Shown here: positions 49,078 to 62,018 of the stretch, piece after piece
Layout of the letters: each line of letters opens with the position of its first letter
Numbering within the stretch: the stretch's first letter is position 1
NCBI GenBank assembly: GCA_001929475.1
Contig: LXFE01000211.1
Span: 1 to 64,000 of the forward strand
DNA length: 64,000 nucleotides
Direction of reading: 5' to 3'
Source: Neolecta irregularis DAH-3
Taxonomy: Eukaryota; Ascomycota; Neolectomycetes; Neolectales; Neolectaceae
The notes under the pieces: generated by a model
Databases searched by the model: none
Seen by the model: only the letters and a program-made list of their open reading frames with translations
Told to the model about the DNA's origin: nothing
Translations under genes and position numbers: made by a program

Positions 49078-51131
49078 TCAATTTAATGTATGTTCATCAA
49101 GGACTGTGTCAATTAAGAGATCCCCGGAGACATCCAAAAACTTTCTTGTCCTCAACTCTGTTGGAAGATACTGTTCTTGATTAGTTTGCCGCTTATAAGA
49201 CAGGACTCAGGATACCTCCTGTTTGACTTTCCCGTTCAAGTAGTCAGGGTTATATTTGTACCCTTCTGAATAACCTAAACTTTTCATCAATTTTGTTGGC
49301 GCATTCCTGAGATGCCTAAACGATCAGATAATAGACAAAATTATGTGTACATTGGTATGGGAGCGCTTGCAGCGTCTGGCTCGTTACGTAGTGCTGATTG
49401 AGCTCTTCGGTAAGCCATATATGTTCGCGTAGATTTCGGTGCCTCGGCGAGATACACCGCACAATGAGCTACACAGGATTAACAAGTTGATCATGTAGAA
49501 AATATTCGACAACCTAAAATGATTTCTGCCTCGGGCATGCCAATTTGTGTTACAGCGGTATGTGCAGCAACAGCCAATGGGAGAGCATTGTTATCAGCCT
49601 GAGATCAGCCCTTCGGTGTACAAGTATCTTGCCATCCCGACATCTTCACTCGCAATCACTACCTTGGAAATCAACCTGGATTTATAGAAATATTGTGTAC
49701 CATCCTTCGTGCAACAAAAAGCGCATCACCACTTTCCAACATACGGGCCAGATAATATAACGCAGCATTGGCATCACTTCCCCTCACGCTATGCTCAGTA
49801 TTGGGAGAAACGAACTCATACGATTTGTGGAAAGCGCTGATTGTATCATAGTGCATATCTCCTGCTCTATCGTATACAAAATGAGTTCTTTTAAGAGCGT
49901 TCTTGAGTTCATTGGGCGTAATTCTGTTATTAGGATTAGATAGTGCACTTAATCCTGTCTCGAGTAAAGTAAGCCCGATCCGCCCTTCATAAGATTAGAC
50001 CACGATGGCGAGGATATATACCGTCTCCATCGGCAAATTCGGCTATGTGCTGAATCATTGCCTCATCGAGCCCAGATGGTCTCTCACTATTGGGAAAATA
50101 TATCGAGAGGGCTCGATCAAGGATTAGGATGATGTTGCTTGTGGATAGTTTCTTCAAGAAAAAGACTCGACATCTCGAAATTAATGCATTGTTCACTTTA
50201 AAGCTTGGGTTTCTATGGTCATAAACACCTATCCTTTCACATGGTAAATACTCAGTGGTTGCCCCTATTCTTCGAAAGTTAGCGTTGCCACAACACCAGC
50301 ATGTACAGAGTAATTATTCCTCGTTCAACGTACGGCACTAGTTTTTCATCGATATTGTATCTATAGGGGACTGCTCACGGAAGACATCTTGCTGAGCCTA
50401 AGCAATGAGCTACCACTTGAAATAATCAGAAGTGTACTTTATTAAATCTGTGAATCTCGTCCATAAAAATAACCGTTCTTTTACCGGTCAATTGCAACAA
50501 GTTCTTTGCATCTTCAAAAGCTTTCTTGCAATCATTCACACCATGGGTTGTAGCAGAGAGCTCTTTAAATTGCGCGCTTGTATTCTGAGCCACAATCTTT
50601 TGTGAGCATATACAAGGATGTTTTTCGGAAATACTCTAGCCAAGGTGGTCTTCCCACATCCTGAAGGGCCCCAGAGAATCATTGAAGGACATTGATCTGA
50701 CTCAATCAAATGTCTCAGAATTCCTTGTGGACCAACCAGCTCTTCCTGTCCAAAGTACTGGTCAAGTCTCGAAGGTCTTATTTTCTCAGGTAAGGGTTTT
50801 GCTTCTTCCAAAGCATCGATGCTCTTAAATTTCTTTACAGCCGACTCGTAATTACCTTGGATCTCATGCAACGGTGTAGAGGTAGACTGGAGGTTTCTGA
50901 CAGGCTGAGCTAGTCGTTTCTTAGAGGATACTGGCAGGAAAAATTCGGAAGTCTGTTGGCGTCATCTCTCTATTGAAGCAAGATCCTTACCTTTTGATTG
51001 CTTTCCTGAGAAGAGTGATGTGACGACTCTTCCCCTGATATGAAAGCATCTTTGCAATTATTGTCCAGGTGACGGTTTATAGAACTCTGTGGCACAAAAT
51101 TCTCACACACAGGGCAAACAACGGAACTCAT
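49078..51131 (-). CDS. mgs1: Mgs1/WRNIP1 AAA+ ATPase with UBZ zinc finger
   Basis: Thirteen exons (51131-50991, 50952-50635, 50596-50438, 50397-50379, 50337-50307, 50269-50252, 50212-50022, 49984-49701, 49662-49633, 49598-49514, 49468-49351, 49315-49228, 49191-49078), 531 residues. It acts at stalled replication forks, binding ubiquitinated PCNA. The N-terminus has a Rad18-type UBZ finger ([22 protein letters not shown]). The AAA core has [55 protein letters not shown] and [13 protein letters not shown]. The C-terminal MgsA domain has [53 protein letters not shown] and [13 protein letters not shown]. Four exons are 18-31 nt. Intron 49599-49632 has a GC donor (ATG|GCAAGA). Confidence 0.93.
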
Positions 51132-51844
51132 CGCATTCCAATCCTTATTAATTGGAAATCCTACTCAAAACAGGCACGGACAGATCGACTGTGGTTGAAA
51201 TTGATTCGGAGAAGGGGTAATTGATTTACAGTCATCAAATGACGTTGAAGGCAATTGTATCACTTTTTCTTTCTTGAACAAAAGTTAAGTATAATTGTGG
51301 TCGAAGCCAGCAGATATATCCTGTTTGTTTTATATCTAGCATTCTTGTATAAAGAGTAAGAGATAGCATATATTTACAACGCTATGTAGTCTTCGCTAAG
51401 CAAAGACGCCTCTAATCGTTCAACTAACTGAAACTGAAATTAGATATCTAAAAAGTTCGCTCTATTATTGTGGTATTACAGAATCTTATAGATGATATCT
51501 TCAAGAGATTAAAACAATCATCATTGTTTCAATCCATACCTGGAGTTTACGACGAGATTTAACTTCCTAATAAAACGTTTACTTGATTGATTATATTGTG
51601 AAGGTTGAAAATGCGTTACCCCGATGGATTATTATGGCATGGAGTTTGACAGAATGATAGGTACACCGACTGCTTAAAAGATACAGGGAAAGTAAGAGAA
51701 GATTTCGCTTTATCTATTGCTTCTAGTATGTGGAAAAGTAAAGACACGAAAAAACCCCGAACAGAGATATATCTAATTCAAAACAATCGAAAACTCCAAT
51801 CAAATATACTGTATAGCTGGAAAGAGCTCTAATCCCCGGCCCTC
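51132..51844. other. Intergenic, no gene recognised
   Basis: AT-rich 700-bp spacer between the mgs1 start and the 3' end of the Psk1-like kinase, both on the - strand. No open frame of interest; presumably mgs1 promoter and the 3' UTR of the kinase. Confidence 0.5.
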
Positions 51845-53308
<1,464 letters not shown>

Positions 53309-53584
53309 AGCTGCAAATACAGACGGAAATAGCACAAGAGAGAAACTGCTTGGCGGTTAGAATAGAGTATATGTGTACAGTATACATTTGCGACAAGGGC
53401 AGTCATATAACTTGGGAGGCGGAGCCAAAGAACAAGCTTTAGAAGGAGGTGGACCGTGCTTAGGAAAATCCCGGAACGTACTTCCGAGGCATCCCGTAAG
53501 ACTGCCGACCCCTGACCTCACCACCATTCCGTTTGTCATTGGCCGCACGTCACATAGCATACATCCCATTAAGCCCCTTCAAAG

Positions 53585-54037
53585 ATGCTCGGTTCTCCTC
53601 TTGCTGCACCGCAGCCACGCAGACCTCGTCGAAGACGTGCAAGTAGCGTTGTCCCAACCCGCAAGACTCCTGCAGTAGACACGTATCCATCTAAAGCTCT
53701 CGTCTTTTCCTCCGCATATACCCAGCAAGACGATGCCCAGATCCCAAAAAGCCCGTCTCCAAAGGACCCTGAGCTCAGAATGATAGAGTTGTACAGTCCA
53801 TCAAAAAGCTGGCCTTCCCAGGATGTCCTTGAAGAACTCTGTAGAATCACTCGACCTCCGGCTTATTCAAACCGGCCGCGTCAGCGACAGTCATTTTTGA
53901 AGAGTCCTTGTCAATCAAGCCCATCTAGAAAAACCTCAGCAGTAGACCTGGCGGATCTGGTCAGTGCTGCTCACCTCGATCGCTGCCCAAATAGTCCTCA
54001 ACAGCAAGGATGGAGCATAACATTACGTAACATTTAG
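53585..54037 (+). CDS. Hypothetical small basic protein
   Basis: An uninterrupted 150-codon frame (MLGSPLAAPQPRRPRRRRASS...) divergent from the Psk1-like gene. It is Pro/Ser/Arg-rich with a conserved-looking centre (IELYSPSKSWPSQDVLEELCRITRPP), which has the feel of a short linear-motif protein rather than noise. No family recognised. Its composition bias lowers confidence, and a spliced continuation cannot be excluded. Confidence 0.45.
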   Translation: MLGSPLAAPQPRRPRRRRASSVVPTRKTPAVDTYPSKALVFSSAYTQQDDAQIPKSPSPKDPELRMIELYSPSKSWPSQDVLEELCRITRPPAYSNRPRQRQSFLKSPCQSSPSRKTSAVDLADLVSAAHLDRCPNSPQQQGWSITLRNI

Positions 54038-54910
54038 TTCTGGTCTAGCAGCTGATATGTAGCATCCCCCATATCTCGAAATCAAACCAAGAATCCATTC
54101 GGACGCGAGTGGCTCGAAACACCGGGGTTCTGCCAGGTCTCGGAAACAAGCGATGAAAACCGATGTTCTACGCCCACGGCATTTAAGAGATCTCAAAACA
54201 CAGGGATTTCTCTCCTTGGCGATGACTAAACATACACGTGAACTCGCAGATACGTGTTTCCCTCAGCTATCATAGTGTTGATTTTCATTCTCAACTTCGT
54301 TAATTCTTTTTGGTTCACTCTTCTTTGGACAGTGGGATTTTTCAGGTGGGTTGTGGTAATTCTGGATATGCTGTCAGGATGATACTTTTATTTTATTTTT
54401 CTATTTATTTTGGAAGGAAACCTATATAGTGAGTGGGAAGTGTTTATACATTGGAAAATTCGAGTATCTTCCATATAGAAACATTTTCAAGGATTACAAC
54501 AAAACTATAGCATCTGAAGTACAAAAAACTGGATCATCAAGAATAGTATACCACATCATCAGAAGCTCCAAAACACAAACTCATCAACTTCCACCCACTT
54601 TAGCCCTGCACTTGCATCGCGATATCATCACCGTTGTTTCGCCCGTCTTCCTGAGAAACCGCATGCGTAAAAGCAGCGTCATCTTCATCAATCATCATAT
54701 CAAAAATTCCAGAATCATCAGAATCCAATTGGGTTCCTCTACCTGGAAGAGGGACATATTCCTTAAGATCAGTTACAGAACTAGAATAACAGCATACATC
54801 CTCTGTGGCACGAGAATATATCTCACCAGAAAGATTACTAGGTCGATAAGCCTTGACTCGTCTTTGAGTTTTGAGATCCTTCCGGTTAGCTTAGACCCAA
54901 GCCCTTGGGA
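54038..54910. other. Intergenic, no gene recognised
   Basis: About 870 bp. A + strand frame at 54429-54914 is Ile/Ser/Thr-rich, overlaps the end of the PHD gene and has no motif, so it was not called. The rest is T-rich spacer. Confidence 0.5.
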
Positions 54911-56449
54911 TTAGTGAGAATATACCAAGGGATTTTCCACATATTCAGGATTCACCCTATAGAGACTATCATTCTTCTCTACTCGTCCAGCTCGAAAGTT
55001 TCTCTGTAATCCCTGATTCGCACTAGCCCTGAATTTTGGTTGTAGAGGATATCGCTTTGCCATCCAATCGAAGATTTCTTTCGGTAACATTCCCAAGGGT
55101 CGCTCCTGAACATTTTCACGAAGTGAAACCATCACCATTTCATCGTAACTGGGGAGCTCGTCAGCCCCTGATGTACTTCCATCTTCTGCAACTGCAGCAG
55201 GGGCAGGGACTGGAGTTCCGGGCATTGGTAGCTCAGCCATGATTCGCGCTCGAGCTGCTTCCTCTTCATCTTGTCGAGCCTGGGCTTCTGCTTTTTGGCG
55301 GTGCATGTCGTCGAGAATCTCAACGACATTTGGGGCGTAAAATTTCAGATCCGGGTACTGTCTTTCACAGAATAAGAGCAGCTCGACGAGATGGGACGAA
55401 GGAAGACAGGCTAGATAAGTTTTTTTCTAAATTCAACTGATTATCCTGTGAGGGTCGCATACCTGTTCTTCAGTGAGATCCTTTCCATTTGCTCCAGTGA
55501 CCAAAGGTTGTTGAGCCCGTTTACTCTCGCAAGTTGAGCAGAACCATTCTGTATCTTCTAAATCGATGATCATCTCGGGAATCGGTGGATCATGACAAAG
55601 TTGGTGGTAAGGCGAATCACAACCATCACAAAAGACGATTCTGTTCGATTTGGGAGAGTGCTCTCGTTGACAGACAATACATATATGAACGTTTCGTTGT
55701 AATTTCGTCCATTGATTGCCGCTTTTTCGACGAGCCGCTGCAAGATTAAATAAACAAAATGCGGAGCAAAGTTACTTCGTTCTTTAGCAGTGGGGTTGAA
55801 CTGGTTTGGTCTATGAATCTCTCGGCCCGATTTCGTTCGAGTTCCATCGATCGCAAGGTAGTCGAGTTCATCGTCGCTGTACTCCTATGCATTAGCGCGA
55901 TGTCTGTTTAAATTACGTACTTCTTCCTTTTTTTGTTTCTTCTTAGACGGTTGTTTGCTTCGACCTGTATTATTAGATTAATCTAAAAAGCGAAACCAAC
56001 GCTTTGAAATTCCTATAATTTGCAAGGTGGCACCTGTTGGTGAAGCTGAATTTTGAGGTGGCGGCATCATCGGAAGACCAGGATCCGTAGCGGGTATGAC
56101 CATATGATTCCCCATATGAACGTTTTGTAAATCTTGGATCGCATTCTGTGCAAAGCTTCGGACCGCAGCATCGATGTGCTGACCGGCCTTCCAAAGTCAG
56201 GTATAGGGACAACAAAATTCACATACCCAATGCCCATTCTAAAAGCAGTTAGAATATATGGAAATGCTAAAGAATACTCACTACTCCCTGTTCGCCTGGA
56301 TGCCCTTGTTGCTGAAGTTGCTGTCCGGGTTGACTGGTAGAGGAGGAGTAGAATATGTTTTGGGGCTGTTGCTGCTGATATTGGTTTGGGAGTCCATTTT
56401 GTTGGAAATTATATCTAGAGCCTGTATGGTTGTAGAAAGGATTTGACAT
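54911..56449 (-). CDS. PHD-finger protein with C-terminal winged-helix-like domain
   Basis: Seven exons (56449-56282, 56238-56227, 56187-56034, 55964-55921, 55884-55776, 55737-55463, 55426-54911), 425 residues. The N-terminus is Gln/Asn/Pro-rich (QYQQQQPQNIF); then a nuclear-signal-like Lys cluster (SKKKQKKEE); then a PHD finger (HICIVCQREHSPKSNRIVFC, CDGCDSPYHQLCHDPP, WFCSTCESK), which reads histone tails; then a helical domain; and last PSYDEMVMVSLRENVQERPLG with IFDWMAKRYPLQPKFRASAN, which looks like a linker-histone/winged-helix fold. The combination occurs in uncharacterised fungal chromatin proteins. Exon 2 is only 12 nt (NGHW). The intron at 55965-56033 is unusually long (69 nt). Confidence 0.85.
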
Positions 56450-57279
56450 GATGTTTGAGCTTCGGCGCGACTATGAGTCTGGCGTTTTGGCTGCGTACTG
56501 GCTTGGGAGGCAGATGGTGAGTTTGGTGGAGCTTTTGGTTGCCGAGGCTTGGCAATTCCGAAATTGTGACTTCATTTCATCTCATATCTTTCCGCCATGT
56601 TCATTTGAACTAATACGACTGGTTGTTCATTAAAAGAGAGGATTGGCCGTTAGAGCTTGGACCAGGAGTTTAACGGGATTATGTCTCGAGTCGTAGAACA
56701 AAATTGCATGTTTGAGAGACATTGTCGCAATATTGTGCGTGAGTTTATTAGAAACCGATAGATTCGCGAGGAAAGTTAAATGTCAGTTCTTTGATTCTTG
56801 TCAATGAGCAAAGCTTTAGCCGTTTGCAGATGCTGTCTGCGGAAGATCATTGGACCACAACTTGGATATTAGCCGTATTTCTTCGTCTCTAGATAACCCT
56901 TGCGCCCTAAGTACTTGCCCTTAACGTTCTTTTTCAGCAAGGTTAGCCTCAGGTTGCTAATACTTATTCGGCAAATACATGTACCACGGCATGAGCAATG
57001 AACCAAGTCTGCATACCTTTCTAGGTTTGCAGGTCATCAAGTTTTATTTAAAGATACCATATTGCTTACTGAGTGATTATTATCGACAAAGACTAAATTC
57101 TCATCGCTTGTGACTTTTTGAAGCGCCTTATTATTCCCTGGTCATCTGTTTGGTCCTAGACATACTGTCGCAGATTTTAGCCGCCACTGCCCGTCCAAGA
57201 CCACACTTGGGATCTGCTATTAAAGTACCTCCTGCCCCATTTTTCCTCATCTTATCATCTCAGCAATCCTCTATTAGTC
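56450..57279. other. Divergent intergenic region
   Basis: About 830 bp between the outward-reading PHD-finger and glycerol kinase genes. No motif-bearing frames; presumed shared promoter. Confidence 0.5.
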
Positions 57280-58998
57280 ATGTCCTCTTCAACTGAATTT
57301 GTCGGTGCGATCGACCAAGGAACCACTAGCACGCGATTCCTCATATTCGATAAAACAGGTGTACCCGTAGCTAGCCATCAAATCGAGTTTGACCAAATTT
57401 ACCCCAAGCCAGGGTACATCTTTTTCATTCGCGCAACTTACATTTACAGATGGATGGAGCACGACCCCGTCGAAATTCTCGATACTGTCAAGACGTGTAT
57501 CTCGAAAGCTTGCGAGCAATTTATCAAAGCAGGTAAAAGGACACCTATTTAAGACAACACTCTTATTCGAAAGGAAATGAAATCTCGTTTATCAAGGCAA
57601 TCGGTATCACAAATCAACGAGAAACCACTGTTGTGTGGAATACAAAAACTGGAAAGCCACTTCATAACGCGATCGTCTGGTCTGATGCACGAACAACCCA
57701 TACAGTGGCCGTTCTCAAAGCCAAACCCGGTGCGGACCAAGTTCAAGAAAAGACCGGGTTACCCATCAGTACTTATTTTGCCGGCGTGAAACTTCGATGG
57801 CTATTGGATAATGTGAAGGAAGTCCAAGCTGCCGCAGATGAAGGCATCCTTGCTTTCGGGACAATCGATTCTTGGCTTCTCTATAACCTTACTGGTGGGC
57901 CCAACGGCGGTCTGCATATCACTGATTCGACGAATGGCAGTCGAACCATGTTTCTCAATATTAGAACGCTCGAATATGATCAAAGTTTGATTAAATTCTT
58001 CGGTGTTGAGAAAGTCAAGCTTCCTACTGTCGTCTCAAGTAGCGAAGTTTATGGAAGGATGCCAGATGGCGTTCTTAGAGGTGTTCCTATCGCTGGTTGT
58101 CTTGGCGATCAAAGTGCTGCACTGGTTGGACATTGTGCTTTCAAGCCGGGTGTTGCCAAGAACACATACGGTACTGGTTGTTTCTTACTGTAAGGATTTG
58201 ATTTTGAAAACGTGGCTCAACGTTTAGCTACAATACTGGAGAACAGCCGGTGATCTCGAAGAATGGATTGCTCACCACCGTTGCATATAGGTTCAAAGGT
58301 CAGAAACCTGTATATGCACTTGAAGGTACCCTTAAACTAATGGTCTATCGGTTCACATCCAGGGTCGATCGCTGTCGCCGGAAGTGCAGTTAAATGGCTC
58401 CGAGATGGTCTTGGCTTGATCAAAGAAGCTGGAGAAACTGGCGAATTGGCGGCCAAAGTCGAAGACTCCGCTGGTGTGGTCTTTGTAACCGCATTTTCAG
58501 GTCTTTTTGCTCCCTACTGGAAAGATGATGCTCGAGGAACGATTGTTGGAATCACACAATATACCAAAAAAGAGCACATTGTCCGCGCAACCCTTGAAGC
58601 CACATGCTTTCAGACAAAAGCAATTCTGGATGCTATGAACAAAGACTCTGGAAACCCGCTTACTGAATTGAAAGTTGATGGCGGTATGACGGACAATGAT
58701 GTGTGTATGCAGTTGCAGTCGGACATCTTGGGTATCGAGGTTGACCGACCGCAGATGAGAGAGGTCACTGCCCTGGGTATAGCGCACTAGGATACTATAT
58801 GTTGATATGCTAGGTTCTGCTATTGCAGCTGGGTTGGCAGTGGGTGTCTGGAAGTCCTTCGACGAACTAAAGGTGATAAATACCCAAGGACGAACCCGGT
58901 TTAAACCAAGTATCACTGAGGAAGCCCGAGCTTCTAGATTCAAATTGTGGGAAAGGGCTGTGGAGCGTGCTGTAGGATGGCAAGTTCCTCAAGAGTAA
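57280..58998 (+). CDS. gut1: Glycerol kinase
   Basis: Six exons (57280-57413, 57450-57532, 57574-58189, 58228-58325, 58363-58776, 58814-58998), 509 residues. It makes glycerol-3-phosphate from glycerol and ATP, opening glycerol to lipid synthesis or the mitochondrial shuttle. FGGY-kinase features: [16 protein letters not shown] at the N-terminus, [102 protein letters not shown] and the signature region [20 protein letters not shown]. All five introns are 36-41 nt GT-AG. Together with the aquaglyceroporin 22 kb away it would support glycerol uptake and use, though they are not clustered. Confidence 0.95.
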
Positions 58999-59077
58999 AG
59001 TTGAAACAAGACTATGCCATATACTGATGCGCTTGTAAGATACCTGATACATATACCAATGAAAACCCTGTCTAAAT

Positions 59078-59946
59078 CTAAAAACAGAAATAACCAATCG
59101 CCCCAAGTAAAGACAACGCCATGCCAAACCACCACAATGTATCACGGTAGAAAACAGCAACCCTTTGTATAGCATCGATCTCGTCAACAACAAGACGAGG
59201 TACATGAGATCGTTTTCGCTGGGGGGTACAACTTTCACTAAATGGAGTTGTAGGTAACATCCTCGGCGGGCGATATGCTATGCAAATGTTTGCAAAAGAA
59301 TACGAAATAAGGAATACCAAGGTACATAGGCGGTAGAACTGCTCCATCCCAGTGAGCCAAGCTTAGCTTATACTCTCCATGATAATTGTCAATTGATGTC
59401 GACCATCTCTATACCAAGTCAAAGAAAAGTCGACGGGCCAGCAGACCATACCTTGAAAGTTTGCGTGGAGTTATACCTGGTATACGAGCCTTTACTAGCT
59501 ATGCATGGATCGGAGATAAGCTGTCTGCCATCGCATGGAAACGGTAAGAGTACTAACGATCCGTTCATTTCAAATGTATAGGTTCCATGCTGCCATTGGA
59601 TTATTCCCACTGGACAACTAGGCGTTGAACCTATTCAGTTTCAATACCCGGAGTGTTAATCGGGACAAACCGTTTGTAGAAATCCTATAGAAAGCAGACT
59701 CGAAATAGCTGTCTTCTGTAAAACTGATACTATATCCCCGAAGTCTTGGTTCATAAAGTTTCTCTTCTGAGGGCGAGTAGAAGTCCTTTACATCAGTCTC
59801 TCGGGCGCGGGCGATAAGTCGCCTACAGGGCCTGTCATTACTGCACGACTTTTGGTTGTCCAAGTTCCTGTTATTGAAGTAATATTGTCTGCTCTAGACA
59901 GGATGGAAAGTATCGAGAACGCAAAGATCATGTTGCGTAAGAACAT
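59078..59946 (-). CDS. rot1: Rot1-like ER membrane chaperone
   Basis: Five exons (59946-59827, 59785-59671, 59630-59452, 59408-59318, 59277-59078), 234 residues. Rot1 is an essential ER protein that helps fold glycoproteins and is linked to beta-1,6-glucan cell-wall synthesis. After a hydrophobic signal (MFLRNMIFAFSILSILS) come SITGTWTTKS, DFYSPSEEKLYEP, SISFTEDSYFESAFYR, PSCPVGIIQWQHGTYTF, LISDPC and DGAVLPPMYLAYRPPRMLPT, all Rot1 landmarks. The C-terminus has one membrane helix (WWFGMALSLLGAIGYF). The 3' end lies only about 80 bp from the glycerol kinase stop. The start could be 59946 or the next ATG at 59931. Confidence 0.9.
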
Positions 59947-62018
59947 TGGACCAAGAGCTGGTGAGGATGTTAATAGGTTGAACAAGGATTCATGCAATAG
60001 AAACCGGAAATAACTGCAGAGTTCGAAACTGCAATAAGAATCAGACAGAATTAGGAAACAGGGGAAGTAGATCGTAATTGATGGAAATGAGCACGATTTG
60101 ATGATACCAAACTCCATACCACGCGATTCCCGAGACGAGGTCAAGTTCAACGATGCAATTCGCTCGCCCCATTAGATAGAAGGAATAAGAAAATCGTGCT
60201 AGATAAGGCTAAACTTAAAGCTCACGAGGGATGTCCAGTGTGGCCACCCGCCTGCCCGTCGGCGACCTTCCGACCACACTGGGGATGTCTCACAAAGTCG
60301 TTATTGAAGGCCGAATCTAAAGTCTTAGAACGATTCTCAGATGTAGTCGTAATGCAGCATCTTATGAAACAGCGACATTGTAGATATTAGTTATGATTTG
60401 CAGTCCATATCACTGTATGCAAGGTCATAGTCAACTTTTTCCTCGGAGTAATGAAATTATGCAATCATAACAAGAGCAATTTCCTCAGTTCTCTCGTGTA
60501 ACATTTCCTTTTGTGGAAAATTACGTAGGTGGATATTTGAGGCTATTTGTGCCCACAAGTTGTCTAATCCCATGACTATCTCGTCTATATAGCCCTCAAA
60601 CTTAGATTGTCCCTCATTATTTTCCCTTTTGAACGGCTATGATTTACGGATCAGACAAGAGAATCCAGAAATCCTACTCATCGACGAAACAAACAAGACA
60701 AAAAACAAATCACAAGACCGATGAAATGTCTCATTGTAGCCCAATTATGCCAAACAGAAGATTAATAGGGGGCAGGTTTTTGAGCAGAAACCTCAATCAC
60801 TCAGTTTGTCAAAATGTCCTACAGGATATCTCGAATAAGATATAACGATCTGCTAGATGGGCCATATGGGTCATATGGATTGTTAGCGTATTGTAAAATC
60901 ATGTTTGATTAGTGTCAAAAATCAGCCAATAGAAATTCCGACAATTATATGTTGCATTTGAAATTGTCTACTAAATATCCTACCTAATTGACGCACGAGG
61001 TGACAGAATGATTACAAATTTGCAAATATGTTTTTCTTACAATGGTTTTCCATACTATATATTCTACTTTGAACTGCCTATCCAATTTAGTGTGTTATAA
61101 TAGCTCCCTTTACCAGCAGATAAGAGAATAGGGTGAGCGTGTTTTCAATGTGTAGGAAGAAATCTAATTAAATGATATCAGTCATTGATAAAACTATTGA
61201 ATCCACATCATTCATTAAGAATACAATTAACCTCAGAATCGGCTTCGAGTCTACTTGTGTCATAATTTTCACTGAATCATGATAAATTGCGCTGATAATA
61301 TTTCAGAGTGATCTATGAACCACCAATCATGTAGAAGGATCAATGTTACAGAGGAGAGGTGACTATGTGGCAGTGAGTCGTCACTTACAAGATGACGGCC
61401 ACCGTCCACATGATGCTAATTATATACAAGCGCCTAGTGCTTGGGCTATGCATCCCTCTTCCACCGGGATATGATTGTACCTCTCCTTCACACTATCCAG
61501 ACCTGCTCCAGGAGGGAGTCTCCGTTACAATCAATGCCTATAAATAAAAGTCAAATGAGACTAGTAGAACGACAAAGATGTCAAATGTGGATGTGCGATC
61601 GGTACTATCCGGTTCTTGGAGTGATGATGTACAGGTTTTGTGTCCCTCCATCACCTGATGACCATTGTACATATTAAGATTGAGAAAAGATATGAGGCAC
61701 ACTGGTGAGTGAATCGTCAGTTGTGTGGTGTTGGGAGGATTACGTGAAGCGAAAATGTGAATGCAACTGTGATTAACGTCTTCTATACAAGCAGTATGGA
61801 ATGAAAAAACGTACAATTGATGCCGAAAATGCTTGTCGTGCCACAATCAGTAGCAGCACAGAATATAGAAAGTCTGAATTATTGAGATATCATTATTCCT
61901 TCAAATCAGCGTTCGCTAATGTCGTTCTTTTTGGTCCCATAGGAATTGCCTTGCGGATATTTGATCGGAGATCCAGAGCAGCATTGGCATTCGAGACCTA
62001 TAAATGATTAAACAAACG
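59947..62018. other. Gene-poor stretch
   Basis: About 2 kb, the longest empty interval. AT-rich, with scattered short frames that share no motif. A + strand frame of 68 codons at 61801-62007 has a hydrophobic centre but nothing recognisable. It contains the minute hAT-like element at 60236-60281. Confidence 0.5.
60236..60281. mobile_element. 46-bp miniature hAT-like element with 8-bp TSD
   Basis: The ends are CAGTGTGG (60236-60243) and CCACACTG (60274-60281), perfect 8-bp terminal inverted repeats. Both sides are flanked by the identical octamer GGGATGTC (60228-60235 and 60282-60289). An 8-bp target-site duplication plus ends that start CAGTG/CAGNG is the hallmark of the hAT superfamily. The interior is GC-rich against an AT-rich spacer. 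It is far shorter than usual MITEs, so it may be an extreme deletion derivative. Confidence 0.65.

Noticed and set aside
49192-49215. A 24-nt intron near the 3' end of mgs1
   Set aside because: A donor at 49227 gives a 36-nt intron and joins YLNGK to [10 protein letters not shown], which fits the family better.
54429-54914. A + strand 161-codon frame
   Set aside because: It is Ile/Ser/Thr-rich, overlaps the end of the PHD-finger gene and has no recognisable motif.
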